DNA of 64,000 nt. Origin: Embleya sp049739465 (GTDB lineage Bacteria > Actinomycetota > Actinomycetes > Streptomycetales > Streptomycetaceae). Below are positions 29,442 through 38,357 of this stretch, in pieces (position 1 is the stretch's first letter; the number at the start of each line of letters is the position of its first letter). The notes under the pieces are model-generated. The model worked only from the letters and a program-made list of their open reading frames with translations. It was not told the DNA's origin and did not search any database. The translations under genes were made by a program, and so were the position numbers. Where the stretch lies: the NCBI RefSeq assembly GCF_049739465.1, contig NZ_JBMHHY010000011.1, forward strand, positions 62,001-126,000, read 5' to 3'.

Positions 29442-29666
29442 TTGGACGCGGAGCAGCTTGTGGAGTTCGAGAACGAACTCGCGGACGCGGAACTGGATGC
29501 GGTGGAGAACCTACTCTTCCTGTGGTGGGGTATCGCCGCCCTCGGGCACGACCCGCAGGTGATCGCCGATCTGCGCGCCGCGGACGCGGGCACACTGGAA
29601 ACTCGCCCGGCCGACCCGGTCGGCGACGAGGCCGAGGGGTGGTCCGGCCGGGTGGCAGAGTTCTGA
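29442..29666 (+). CDS. DUF6247-like antitoxin-type protein, start uncertain
   Basis: 74 residues from TTG 29442 (LDAEQLVEFENELADAELDAVENLLFLWWGIAALGHDPQVIADL). The pattern matches the DUF6247 proteins I recall beside RelE-like toxins in streptomycetes. The same frame is protein-like upstream (PEQLPPRTIRRVRR from about 29396), but an in-frame TGA lies just before and no normal start codon is available, so the 5' end appears damaged. The stop overlaps the toxin-like start by TGATG, a typical coupled arrangement. Confidence 0.5.
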   Translation: MDAEQLVEFENELADAELDAVENLLFLWWGIAALGHDPQVIADLRAADAGTLETRPADPVGDEAEGWSGRVAEF

Positions 29667-29752
29667 TGTACCGGATCGAGTACACCGATCCACCGCAGGC
29701 CGAGGTGCGGGCGATGGATGCGAAGACGCGAGCCACGTTCGTTGCCCGCTGA
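29666..29752 (+). pseudogene. truncated RelE/ParE-family toxin remnant
   Basis: The 28-codon frame MYRIEYTDPPQAEVRAMDAKTRATFVAR is the start of a RelE/ParE-type ribonuclease toxin (first beta strand and helix). It then hits TGA at 29750-29752, where intact homologues continue for about 60 residues. Coupled to the DUF6247-like gene by a TGATG overlap. The toxin body is missing, so the system is likely inactive. Confidence 0.6.
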
Positions 29753-29770
29753 ACCCACGGCGGCGGCAAG

Positions 29771-30718
29771 TCAGCAAGTCTCGTATATGTGGCTCGGGTT
29801 TCCCGTTGGGGTCAGGTTGCGGTCGCGGAGGATGATCGAGAGGTTGTTGCCCCAGGCCCGGCAGGACGCCGTGAAGTAGGGCTTTGTGTATTCGATGACG
29901 AAGACCCGGTTTTCGTAGGCCTTCGCGAAGGCGCCGCATTCGTCGTACTGGCCGCACTGTTCCGAGATCGCGAAGTCGAAGCCGACGTAGGTGCTGCGGT
30001 CGAGCAGTTCGGCGCCGTTCTTCTGGGCGATCGCGAGGCCGTCGGCGTGTGCGCGGACGGCGAGCAGGCGGGCGAAGGCGACGTCGTCGGCCGGCTTCAG
30101 GAGGTTGTGGGAGCGGCTGTACGACTCGTAGTTGTCCGGGTCAACGGCCTGGAAGCCCGCGCGGGCGCAGCCGTCGATCCACTCGCCGATGATCGCGGCG
30201 AGGGCGGTGCGTTTGGCCTCCGTGGAGATGTCGAGTACGGCCTCGTTCCACTCCGTGTCCATCACCACGCCGTGGCCGTCGCGCAGCAGCAGGTCCGGGT
30301 GTTCGCGCTGCCACCAGTCGAGCGCGTCGGGCTGGGCCTGGAAGCCGTTGAGGTAGCAGATGTTGTACAGGCCCAGCTCGGGACGCGCGGTGCGGTCGCG
30401 GGAGATGGCGCGGACGCCGGACGGCGGGGCGTACGGGCCGCCGAGTTGGTAGTCGAAGCGGGTGTGCGGCTCGGGTCGGACGACGTTGCCGGGAGGGGAC
30501 GCGGGAACGGGAGCGGGCGCCGCCGAACCCGGCGTGGCATCGGCACCGGCGGTGGCGGTGGCAGTGGCCTCGGCGCGGGCCTCGGTGCCGCCACCGGTAC
30601 CTGCATCGGTCCCGCCGCCGCTCGACCCGCAGCCCGCCAGCACGGCCGTCAGCAACATCCCCACGCCGGCGAGGACGAGCTTGCGGCCGCGGCGGGCCGA
30701 GGTGTGACGGATGTTCAT
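29771..30718 (-). CDS. GH114-type endo-alpha-1,4-polygalactosaminidase-like lipoprotein
   Basis: A 315-residue secreted lipoprotein. The signal peptide ends in the lipobox LAGC (about residue 30), followed by a Gly/Ala/Pro linker of about 55 residues. The catalytic domain begins RFDYQLGGPYAPPSGVRAISRD and contains YNICYLNGFQAQ, DTEWNEAVLDIS, FQAVDPDNYESYSRSHNLL and IAQKNGAEL. This is the TM1410/GH114 barrel pattern, whose characterised members cut galactosaminoglycan polymers. It probably acts on the outer face of the membrane. Start 30718 follows GAAGGAA. A repeat tract lies 24 bases upstream. Confidence 0.85.
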   Translation of the reverse strand: MNIRHTSARRGRKLVLAGVGMLLTAVLAGCGSSGGGTDAGTGGGTEARAEATATATAGADATPGSAAPAPVPASPPGNVVRPEPHTRFDYQLGGPYAPPSGVRAISRDRTARPELGLYNICYLNGFQAQPDALDWWQREHPDLLLRDGHGVVMDTEWNEAVLDISTEAKRTALAAIIGEWIDGCARAGFQAVDPDNYESYSRSHNLLKPADDVAFARLLAVRAHADGLAIAQKNGAELLDRSTYVGFDFAISEQCGQYDECGAFAKAYENRVFVIEYTKPYFTASCRAWGNNLSIILRDRNLTPTGNPSHIYETC

Positions 30719-30741
30719 GGTTCCTTCGGTTTTCGGTTCTT

Positions 30742-30780
30742 GGTCTTCAGGTCTTCAGGTCTTCGGTCTTCAGGTCTTCG
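30742..30780. repeat. 8-bp tandem repeat GGTCTTCA in the GH114 leader
   Basis: Five consecutive units of GGTCTTCA/G (the third lacks one base) lie 24-62 bases upstream of the GH114 start codon, in the region where its promoter or leader should be. Confidence 0.85.
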
Positions 30781-30946
30781 GGAGAGGGCTCGGGAAACGA
30801 CGGTGCGCAGCGCAGTGCGCGGAACGCGTCCCATCCTCTCCCGCCCGTCGTGAGGAACTCGTGAGCGCGGCAGGTGGGCGTCCGGTCGTAGGCTCTGCTC
30901 CGGAACGGACCCCGTCGGGGGGACCGGCGGTCCCCGGGGGTGGGTC

Positions 30947-31609
30947 ATGCGTGTGTTGCTGGTCGAGGACGAACCCGATCTGCGGGCGGTGATCGAATCC
31001 GGGCTGCGCGCGGGCGGATTCGTGGTGGACGCCGTCGCCGACTGGCCCGAGGCGGACGAGCTGGTCGCGCGTACCGACTACGACTGCGTGGTGCTCGACC
31101 GGCTGCTGCCGTTCGGCGACGCCATGTACGAGCTGCGCGCCAAGCGCCGCGCGGGCTGGTCGACGCCGGTGCTCTTCCTCAGCGCGCTGCATACGCTGCC
31201 GGATCGGATCGCCGGGTTGGAACACGGCGCGGACGACTACCTGGCCAAGCCCTTCGCGATGGCCGAACTCGTACTGCGGGTACGCAGCCTCGCCCGCCGC
31301 GCCGGCGAGCGGCTGCCGGTCTTCCTGCGCTGCGCCGACCTCGAACTCGACCTGTCCCGACGCGAGGTACGCCGCGACGGGATCCTGCTGTCGCTCTCGC
31401 CGAAGGAGTTCGCCGTACTGCACGTCCTGCTCGTGCGGCAGAACGAAGTGGTCGGCAAGGGCGACCTGTTCAAGCAGTGCTGGGACGATCTGGCCGACCC
31501 GGTATCCAATGTCGTCGACGCCGTGGTGGCCGGACTGCGCCGCAAGCTCGGCAGTCCGCCGCTGGTGCACACCGTCTGGGGGCAGGGCTTTCGGATGAGC
31601 GCGCCGTGA
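30947..31609 (+). CDS. OmpR/PhoB-family response regulator
   Basis: A 220-residue response regulator. The receiver domain reads MRVLLVEDEPDLRAVI, with the phospho-acceptor Asp in CVVLDRLLP (about residue 50), the switch Ser in LFLSAL and the Lys in DDYLAKPF. The winged-helix output domain includes LSPKEFAVLHVLL and ends SNVVDAVVAGLRRKLG. The stop overlaps the kinase start (GTGA), so the pair is one operon. Targets may include the downstream lipoprotein gene. The signal is unknown. Confidence 0.94.
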   Translation: MRVLLVEDEPDLRAVIESGLRAGGFVVDAVADWPEADELVARTDYDCVVLDRLLPFGDAMYELRAKRRAGWSTPVLFLSALHTLPDRIAGLEHGADDYLAKPFAMAELVLRVRSLARRAGERLPVFLRCADLELDLSRREVRRDGILLSLSPKEFAVLHVLLVRQNEVVGKGDLFKQCWDDLADPVSNVVDAVVAGLRRKLGSPPLVHTVWGQGFRMSAP

Positions 31610-32976
31610 GGGGCCGGATATGGGGAGCCAGGAAGCGCCGACCGGCCGCGTCACCCGCGTCACCCGCGTCGCCCGCGCGCAAGGCGCTGGCCCGGCTGCG
31701 GATCCGGCTGACGATCGCGTACACCCTGATCACCGTCGTCGGGCTCGCCGTGTTGTCGGCGGTGGCGATCAAGACCGACGCCGACTCGCGCCGAACCGGC
31801 GAATTCGAGGCGTTGCAGCGGCGGGTGGCGGTCGTCCGGTCGCTCATCTACTACGAGGACGGGCGGCTTCGGCTCGACGGGCTCGCGGACGACGACGCGA
31901 CCGACGGCGGTCTGCCGGTCCTGGTGCTGGCCACCCAGCCGGACGGCACGCTGCGTCCGCTGTTCACGGCCGGACACCCGGGCGTCGCGCCGGCCCGGCT
32001 GCGCGCGGTCGCGGACGACGCGCTGGGCAGTGACGATGTGGCCACCGCCGAGGGGCGGGACGACGCCGGGCGGGCGCGGTACTTCCTGGCCGCGCCGTTC
32101 TACCAGGACGGCACCACGCACCAGGTCGGCGTGGTCGCGGCGGTCGGCGACCCCGCGCGGGGGGCCGCCGCGCACCGCCGGCTGGTGGCCGCGTTGCTCG
32201 TCGGGTGTGCGGCGCTGACCGCGGCGGGCGCGGCGCTCGGTTATCTGCTGGCCCGGCGGAGCATGCGACCGGCCTGGCAGGCGCAGGAGCAGCAGGAGCG
32301 GCTCCTGGCCGATGCCGCCCACGAGTTGCGTACCCCGGTCGCGGTGATCCGCGGCGCGGTGGACCTGGCCAACGACGCCCCGGGCGCGCTGGCCGAACAC
32401 CTGCCCCGGATCGGTACCGCCTCCCACCGCCTCGCCGACGTGGTCGAGCACCTGCTGACCCGGGCCCGACTCCAGGCGGGCGTACACCAACCCCGACTCG
32501 AGGCCCTGCGCCTGGACCAACTCGTGGAAACCGTCTGCGCGGAACTGCCGCCCGGCGCCCACCGGGTACAGCTGGACCTGGCCGACTCGGTGGTCTCGGC
32601 GGACGCGGGCCTGGTCCGCGCGGCGGTACGCAACCTGCTGGACAACGCGGTACGGCACGGCGCTGGCACGCCGGGGGCGGGCGACGCGGAGATCACCGTC
32701 TCGGTACGCGGCCCGGTGGTTACCGTCGCCGATCGTGGGCCGGGCGTGGCGGCGGCGGACGTACCCAGGGTGTTCGAGCGTTTCCAGTCGCCGGGTGGCA
32801 GTACCGGGATCGGCCTGTCGCTGACCCAGTGGGTCGCGGACGCGCACGGCGGGGACATCCGGGTCGAGCAACGGCCCGGCGGTGGGGCGGTGTTCGTACT
32901 GCGCCTGGCGCCCGGGGAGCGGGTGCGCGGGCGCGTGCGCTCACGAATTCCTCATGGGCGGGCCCGGACGATGTGA
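31606..32976 (+). CDS. sensor histidine kinase
   Basis: A 456-residue membrane kinase starting at GTG 31606, overlapping the response-regulator stop. After a basic Pro/Ala/Ser repeat there is a first membrane helix (IAYTLITVVGLAVLSAVAI), an extracytoplasmic sensor of about 135 residues, and a second helix (LLVGCAALTAAGAALGYLLA). The H-box DAAHELRTPVAVIRG, N-box NLLDNAVRHG, G1 DRGPGV and G2 STGIGLSL follow. No clear HAMP domain is seen between the helix and the H-box. It partners the upstream regulator. Confidence 0.93.
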   Translation: MRGRIWGARKRRPAASPASPASPARKALARLRIRLTIAYTLITVVGLAVLSAVAIKTDADSRRTGEFEALQRRVAVVRSLIYYEDGRLRLDGLADDDATDGGLPVLVLATQPDGTLRPLFTAGHPGVAPARLRAVADDALGSDDVATAEGRDDAGRARYFLAAPFYQDGTTHQVGVVAAVGDPARGAAAHRRLVAALLVGCAALTAAGAALGYLLARRSMRPAWQAQEQQERLLADAAHELRTPVAVIRGAVDLANDAPGALAEHLPRIGTASHRLADVVEHLLTRARLQAGVHQPRLEALRLDQLVETVCAELPPGAHRVQLDLADSVVSADAGLVRAAVRNLLDNAVRHGAGTPGAGDAEITVSVRGPVVTVADRGPGVAAADVPRVFERFQSPGGSTGIGLSLTQWVADAHGGDIRVEQRPGGGAVFVLRLAPGERVRGRVRSRIPHGRARTM

Positions 32977-33036
32977 CTGCCCCGTACGCGTGCCGCGCGG
33001 GGCGGTCCGCGATGCGCCGTGGCAAGGGAGCCCCCG

Positions 33037-34149
33037 ATGAACGTCCGTCCGCCCGTCCCGAGGACCGTTTCGACGGTCCGGATCGTCCGAGGTGTCCGCA
33101 GACTCGTCCTGGTCGGTTCGGCGGTCGCGCTGACCACGACCGTGCTCACCGGGTGCTCGGCCGCCCGGACCGTCGACGGGCGCGACGGCGAACCGGTCGC
33201 CAAGGCCGTGCCGCCGTCGGGCACTCCCGGCGCGCCGGGGGTCAAGCGCCCGGACGGGGCCGAGTTGCTGGTCGACCGCGACGGCACGAACAGCGCGCAG
33301 AATCCGGCCTTCTCCCCGGACGGCGCGTCGATGGTGTTCACCGTCTTCCACAGCGGCTACAACGCGGGCGGTGCGGCGCTGCGGGTGCTGCCGGCGGGCG
33401 GCGGGCCGGCCCGGACGCTGCTCGACGAACCCGACAAGGCCGCGGTGAACCTGCCGGGCACCAGCTGGCATGCCACGGGCGGGATCACGTTCGCCTCCGA
33501 CCGGGCGGGCGCCCCGGAGGAGATCTGGGTGGTCAAGCCCGACGGCGGCGAACCGGTACGGGTGACCCGGCACAGCGGCCCGTCGACCTACCTGGAGCCG
33601 AGCTTCTCGCCCGCCGGCGACTGGATCGTCTTCCAGGAGGCCACCCCGGCGGTCGAGGCCAAGCCGCTGCCGGACGGCGGCGAACTGGGCTCCCTGTGGA
33701 AGGTCCGCCCCGACGGCACCGGCCTGGTCCGCCTGCTCGACGGCCCGGCCACCGCCACCGACAACCGCCAGCCCAACTGGTCCCCGAAGGGCGATCGTGT
33801 GGTCTTCCAACGCCGCGCGAAGAACGCCCAGTCGTGGGCGCTGTATGTGCTGAACTCCGACGGGACGGGGCTGCGCCGGGTGACCCACGACGTGGGCGAA
33901 CACACCGACGCGACCTGGTCACCGGACGGCCGCTCGCTGGTCTTCTCCTCGACGGCGGGCGGCCTGGAGATCCCCCAGGTCTTCGTCGCGAACGCGGACA
34001 CCGGCGACGTGAAGCGGGTGACCCACAACGACACCGGCTACGACGGCGCGCCGAGCTGGTCCCCCGACGGCAAATGGATCGCCTTCGAATCCCACCCGGG
34101 CGCCGCGGACGCCCCGACCTCCCTGTGGCGAATCCCGGCCCCGGCGTAA
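33037..34149 (+). CDS. TolB-like/PD40 beta-propeller lipoprotein
   Basis: A 370-residue secreted protein. The signal peptide ends LTGC (lipobox, about residue 41). Six PD40/WD40-like blades follow, each with a variant of the motif FSPDGxxIVF: NPAFSPDGASMVF, EPSFSPAGDWIVF, QPNWSPKGDRVVF, DATWSPDGRSLVF and PSWSPDGKWIAF. AAGGGAG at 33024-33030 supports ATG 33037. It lies 60 bases after the kinase gene on the same strand and may be a co-expressed extracytoplasmic partner. The exact role is unknown. Confidence 0.87.
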   Translation: MNVRPPVPRTVSTVRIVRGVRRLVLVGSAVALTTTVLTGCSAARTVDGRDGEPVAKAVPPSGTPGAPGVKRPDGAELLVDRDGTNSAQNPAFSPDGASMVFTVFHSGYNAGGAALRVLPAGGGPARTLLDEPDKAAVNLPGTSWHATGGITFASDRAGAPEEIWVVKPDGGEPVRVTRHSGPSTYLEPSFSPAGDWIVFQEATPAVEAKPLPDGGELGSLWKVRPDGTGLVRLLDGPATATDNRQPNWSPKGDRVVFQRRAKNAQSWALYVLNSDGTGLRRVTHDVGEHTDATWSPDGRSLVFSSTAGGLEIPQVFVANADTGDVKRVTHNDTGYDGAPSWSPDGKWIAFESHPGAADAPTSLWRIPAPA

Positions 34150-34379
34150 CCCCTGCGGCCGGCCCCGGCGGGGGCGACAAATTGCGGCCGGCGAACGGTT
34201 GTTTGTGGTGCGTCAGGACGGCGCGGCAGGCGCGGCGCGCGGGTTCGTGGCCCCGTCGGGCCATCCACCGACCAGGACGCCCTGGACCGGGTCACCTCCG
34301 CACACGCCGAGGCGATCGACGAGATCATCCTCCGGAACGGCAACCGACCGCCGCCGCCCGGCCCACGACCTCGCGCGCC

Positions 34380-37169
34380 TCATGTCGCGAAGGCTTCCTC
34401 GATCAGGTCGCGCAGTTGGGCGCGGGCGGTGATGCCCAGTTTGGGGAAGCTGCGGTAGAGGTGGGAGCCGACCGTGCGCGGGGACAGGAAGAGCCGTTCG
34501 GCGATTTCGCGGTTGGTCAGGCCTCGGGCGGCGAGGCGGATGATCTGCTGCTGCTGCGGGGAGAGTTCGGCCAGGGCGTCGGGGGTCGAGTGCGCCACGT
34601 CCAGGCCGGCGGCGCGAGCTTCGCTGCGGGCACGCTCGATCCAGGGGCGGGCGCCCAGGCGGCGGAAAGTTTCGAGGGCGTCGGTGAGTGGTGCTCGGGC
34701 CTCGGCGATGCGTCGGCGGCGGCGCAGCCATTCGGCGAAGTCCAGTCGGGTCTGGGCACGTTCGAACGGCCAGCGGTCCAGTTCGGGGTCGGCCAGCGCG
34801 GCCCGGAAGTGGGCCTCGGCCGCCGCGCCGTCCGCCAGCAGCCCGCGTGCCCGATCGAGCAGCGCGCGCAACCGCGGTGACGCGTTGTCGCCGAGCGTGC
34901 GGGCCGAACGTTCGACGAGCGCGGCGGCCTCCGCGCGGCGGCCACACCGCACCGCTGCGGCGGCCAGGTCCGCGATCGCCGGGTACGACGCGTGGTAGTG
35001 CACCGGATCACCATCCGCCGTGAAGGCCATCCGGAGTTGGCCGTACGCCGTCTCGTACGCGCCCTCCGCGACCGCCGCCGCGCCGAGCGCACGTCGCGCG
35101 TACACCGCCACCGAGCGGCTCTCCGCCGGATCGATCAGCCCCAGTGCCTCCTCGGCCCGGGCCCGAGCCGCCGGCGCGGCACCCTGGAAGGCGAGCACGA
35201 TGGCATCCACCACGGCGGCGCACGCCACCGCGTGGTCCAGACCGACCCGGGAGCCGACCGCGACGGTACGGGCGCAGCCCACCCGGGCCTGTTCCCACCG
35301 GCCCTGCTCGACATAGGCCCAGGCCGCCGCACCGCCCAGCCCCTCCGGCAGCGGCCCCTGCAACCGCCAACGATCGGTGGCCTCGTCGTACGCCCGCACC
35401 GCCAACGGGGTCTCGTCGAGCAGCCAGGCCATGATCGCCAGCGTGCTGAGCCGCTCCGGCCGGCGCCCGGCCTCGGCGGCCAACTCGGGGAGCAGGGCGA
35501 CCAGTTCGGCCCGGTCGTGGAAGGGATCCGACACCGCCCGTACCCACACCCGCAACCACGCGTGCGACGCCTGCTCGGGCACCCGCGCCAACACGTCCCG
35601 GATGCACCGCCGTTGACCCGCGTCCCCGGAGTAGAAGCCCGCCACGGCGGCGCCGGCCAACAGGTCGAGCGCGGTGTCCGGCCGGGAGGTCGCCGACTGC
35701 TCGGCGGCGTCGACGAGTCGGGAGAAGACCACGGAGTGGCGCACGGTCAACGCCGCGAGCCGCCCGACCTGCACGGCGGCGCCGGCCAACAGCGCCGCGT
35801 CGTCGGTCCGCGCACGGGCCGCGTCGGCCAGTTCCTCGACCCAGGCCAGGTCACCGGTGAACACGGCCGCCTCGGCAGCCGCCACCAGGAACCGGGCGGA
35901 TTCCGCGCGGTCCGGGGTCAGTTCGGCGGCGCGCTGCAGGGCGCCGGCCGCCGCCGCGTACCCACCCCGGCGCCGCGCCCGGTCGGCGGTTCGGGCCAAC
36001 TCGGCCGCCACCGCCGGGTCCGGACCCGACGCGGCGGCGGCCAGGTGCCAGGCGCGCCGATCCGGCTCGTCCCGCAACAGTTCGGCGAGTGTGAGGTGGG
36101 CCGCGCGGCGCGCGTCGAACGAGGCCGCGTGGTAGAGGGCGGAGCGCACGAGCGGATGGCGGAACCGTACGTCGCGATCGTTGCGCCGGATCAGCCCGGC
36201 CCACTCGGCCGGCCGCCATGCGTCGTCCGCCGCGCCCGGCAGCCCGGCCGAGACGGCGAGCGCCGAGTCGACCGTGTCCATCGCGGCCAGGAGCAGCAGG
36301 GCCCGCGTGGTGGCGGCCGGGAGGTCGTCCAGGCGCGCGGCGTAGAGGCGTTCCAGGCGGTCGGTCAGCGGGAGCGGACCTGCGGCCGGCAACTCCCCGG
36401 CGGCGTCGGGTGCGGCCGCCGCCCGGGCGAGTTCGGCCAGTGCGAGGGGGTTGCCGGCGGCCTGGTCCAGAATCCGAGCCCGGGTCTGGCCGGTGGGCCG
36501 GGTGGTCGGTTGCAGGTCGAGCAGCCGATCGGCCGAGGCGGCGTCGAGCGGTCCGAGGGTGAGCGTCGGGACGTGCCGGTCGAAGCCGGGAAGCCGGTCG
36601 CGCGCGCCGACCAGCAGCGTGACGGGGTCGTCGGCCAGCCGTGCGGCGGCGAAGGACAGCGCGTCCAGGGACGCCCGGTCGAACCACTGCGCGTCGTCCA
36701 GTACGACGACCACCCGGCCCTGATCGCCCAGGGCGGAGAACAGGCCCAGCACGGCGATCCCGACCGCCATCGGGTCGGGCGTCGGGCCGGGCGCTGTGGC
36801 TGGGCCGGTGCCGGGTCCGGTGCCGAACGCGTCGTACAGCGTGGTGCGTTGGCGTTGTGGCAGCGCGGCCAGCTCGGGGCGTACCGGGCGCAGTAGCCGG
36901 TGCAGCGCGGCGAAGGCGAGGCCGGCCTCCGACGCGCTGCCGTCGGCCCGCAGTACGCGAGCGCCGCGCGCCCGGGCCCGCCGCGCGGCGGCGTCGAGGA
37001 GCACGGACTTGCCGGTGCCGGCCTCGCCGACGAGGACCACCACCGGGTCGCCGGAGGCCGCGTCCACGGCACGCCACAGGCGGGCCGACTCCGCGTCCCG
37101 GCCGACGATCGGCACGTCGGCGCCCGGGTTCCCCGCGTGATCGGCCACGGTGTCGCCGCCAGGAATCAT
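34380..37169 (-). CDS. LAL-type LuxR transcriptional regulator (AAA/STAND ATPase plus HTH)
   Basis: A 929-residue regulator. The N-terminal ATPase has Walker A VGEAGTGKS (about 47-55) and Walker B VVVVLDDAQWF; a long helical TPR-like middle region follows. The C-terminal LuxR HTH reads LSPQQQQIIRLAARGLTNREIAERLFLSPRTVGSHLYRSFPKLG. LAL regulators typically activate neighbouring pathways; the divergent MBL hydrolase and carboxylesterase genes are the likely targets. Start 37169 gives the standard VGRDAE N-terminus; the frame remains open well beyond it. Confidence 0.93.
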   Translation of the reverse strand: MIPGGDTVADHAGNPGADVPIVGRDAESARLWRAVDAASGDPVVVLVGEAGTGKSVLLDAAARRARARGARVLRADGSASEAGLAFAALHRLLRPVRPELAALPQRQRTTLYDAFGTGPGTGPATAPGPTPDPMAVGIAVLGLFSALGDQGRVVVVLDDAQWFDRASLDALSFAAARLADDPVTLLVGARDRLPGFDRHVPTLTLGPLDAASADRLLDLQPTTRPTGQTRARILDQAAGNPLALAELARAAAAPDAAGELPAAGPLPLTDRLERLYAARLDDLPAATTRALLLLAAMDTVDSALAVSAGLPGAADDAWRPAEWAGLIRRNDRDVRFRHPLVRSALYHAASFDARRAAHLTLAELLRDEPDRRAWHLAAAASGPDPAVAAELARTADRARRRGGYAAAAGALQRAAELTPDRAESARFLVAAAEAAVFTGDLAWVEELADAARARTDDAALLAGAAVQVGRLAALTVRHSVVFSRLVDAAEQSATSRPDTALDLLAGAAVAGFYSGDAGQRRCIRDVLARVPEQASHAWLRVWVRAVSDPFHDRAELVALLPELAAEAGRRPERLSTLAIMAWLLDETPLAVRAYDEATDRWRLQGPLPEGLGGAAAWAYVEQGRWEQARVGCARTVAVGSRVGLDHAVACAAVVDAIVLAFQGAAPAARARAEEALGLIDPAESRSVAVYARRALGAAAVAEGAYETAYGQLRMAFTADGDPVHYHASYPAIADLAAAAVRCGRRAEAAALVERSARTLGDNASPRLRALLDRARGLLADGAAAEAHFRAALADPELDRWPFERAQTRLDFAEWLRRRRRIAEARAPLTDALETFRRLGARPWIERARSEARAAGLDVAHSTPDALAELSPQQQQIIRLAARGLTNREIAERLFLSPRTVGSHLYRSFPKLGITARAQLRDLIEEAFAT

Positions 37170-37340
37170 CCGTCCTCGATTCGTCGATTCGTCCGGAGCC
37201 GCCGTCTCGCGATGTCCTGCCCAGATTAGGCCCGGCGGGGCCCGCGCGGGTGCAGTCACCTGACGGATACCGCGCGGGTGCGGGCCGCCCGTACCGTTCA
37301 GGAAATTGCTTCTCCGAATTCTTCTCAAGGACAGGCGGCC

Positions 37341-38342
37341 ATGGATCAGATCGTCCTCGGAAATGTCACCGTCACGCGCATCCGGGAATTCTACGGCCCG
37401 GTGGGGATTACCCCCGAAGCCTTCGTGCCGGAAAGCCCGAAGGAGGTGTGGGAAGCCGGTGAATCCTGGCTGTCGCCGCATTTCCTGGATTACGAGACCA
37501 ATATCGTGCATTCCGCGGTCCAGACCTGGTTGTTGCGCAGCGAGGGCAAGACCATCCTGATCGACACCGGGGTCGGCAACCACAAGGAACGCCCGTACGC
37601 GCAGGTCTGGAGCCGGCTCGACACCGATTTCCTGGCCAACCTGGCCCGGGCCGGGGTCCGCCCGGAGGACGTGGACATCGTGGTCAACACGCATCTCCAC
37701 GTCGACCACGTCGGCTGGAACACCCGCTTGGACGGGCGGAATTGGGTGCCCACCTTTCCCAATGCCACCTATCTCATGGCGAAGGCCGACTTCGATTTCT
37801 GGAATCCCGCGAACGGCCACCCGTCGGTGTTCGGTCGCGGTAATCAGAACGTCTTCGAGGACAGCGTGGCCCCGGTACACGAGGCCGGCCAAACCTTGTT
37901 GTGGGAGGACAGCCACCACATCGACGCGGACCTGCGCCTGGACGCCGCGCCCGGGCACACCCCCGGCTCCAGTGTGCTGACCCTCACGTCCGGAACGGAT
38001 CGGGCGGTGTTCGTCGGCGACATGTTGCACAGCCCGGTACAGATCCTCGAACCGGACGCCAACAGCTGCTTCTGCGAGGATCCGGCGGCCTCCCGGGCCA
38101 CCCGGCGGAAGGTGTTGGGCTGGGCGGCCGACCACAACGCCCTGCTGGTTCCCGCGCACCTGGGCGGCCACGCCGCGGCCGAAGTGGGGCGCGAGGGAGG
38201 CAAGTTCGCGATCAAGGGCTGGGCGCCGTTCACCCCGTTCACCCCGGACGCCTCGGATGCCTCGGATGCCTCGGATGCCTCGGGTACTCCGGACACCTCC
38301 CGTACCCCGGACACCTCCTCCGCCGCCGCCGACCAGGGCTGA
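37341..38342 (+). CDS. MBL-fold metallo-hydrolase
   Basis: A 333-residue metallo-beta-lactamase-fold enzyme. The metal motif is NTHLHVDHVGW (HxHxDH), with downstream ligands in APGHTPGSS and GDMLHSPVQ and a final His in PAHLGGH. The closest general type is the lactonase/arylsulfatase-like quorum-quenching group, but the substrate is open. The last 40 residues are a low-complexity tail with DAS repeats (a 9-bp repeat at 38247-38282) and TPDTS units. It is the first gene of a likely operon with the carboxylesterase, opposite the LAL regulator. Confidence 0.9.
   Translation: MDQIVLGNVTVTRIREFYGPVGITPEAFVPESPKEVWEAGESWLSPHFLDYETNIVHSAVQTWLLRSEGKTILIDTGVGNHKERPYAQVWSRLDTDFLANLARAGVRPEDVDIVVNTHLHVDHVGWNTRLDGRNWVPTFPNATYLMAKADFDFWNPANGHPSVFGRGNQNVFEDSVAPVHEAGQTLLWEDSHHIDADLRLDAAPGHTPGSSVLTLTSGTDRAVFVGDMLHSPVQILEPDANSCFCEDPAASRATRRKVLGWAADHNALLVPAHLGGHAAAEVGREGGKFAIKGWAPFTPFTPDASDASDASDASGTPDTSRTPDTSSAAADQG
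38247..38282 (+). repeat. in-frame 9-bp repeat in the MBL-hydrolase tail
   Basis: Four tandem copies of GAYGCCTCG encode DAS repeats near the C-terminus. The units are in frame, so copy-number change alters tail length without ending the protein. Confidence 0.85.
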
Positions 38343-38357
38343 GGCCCGCCGAAAGGT

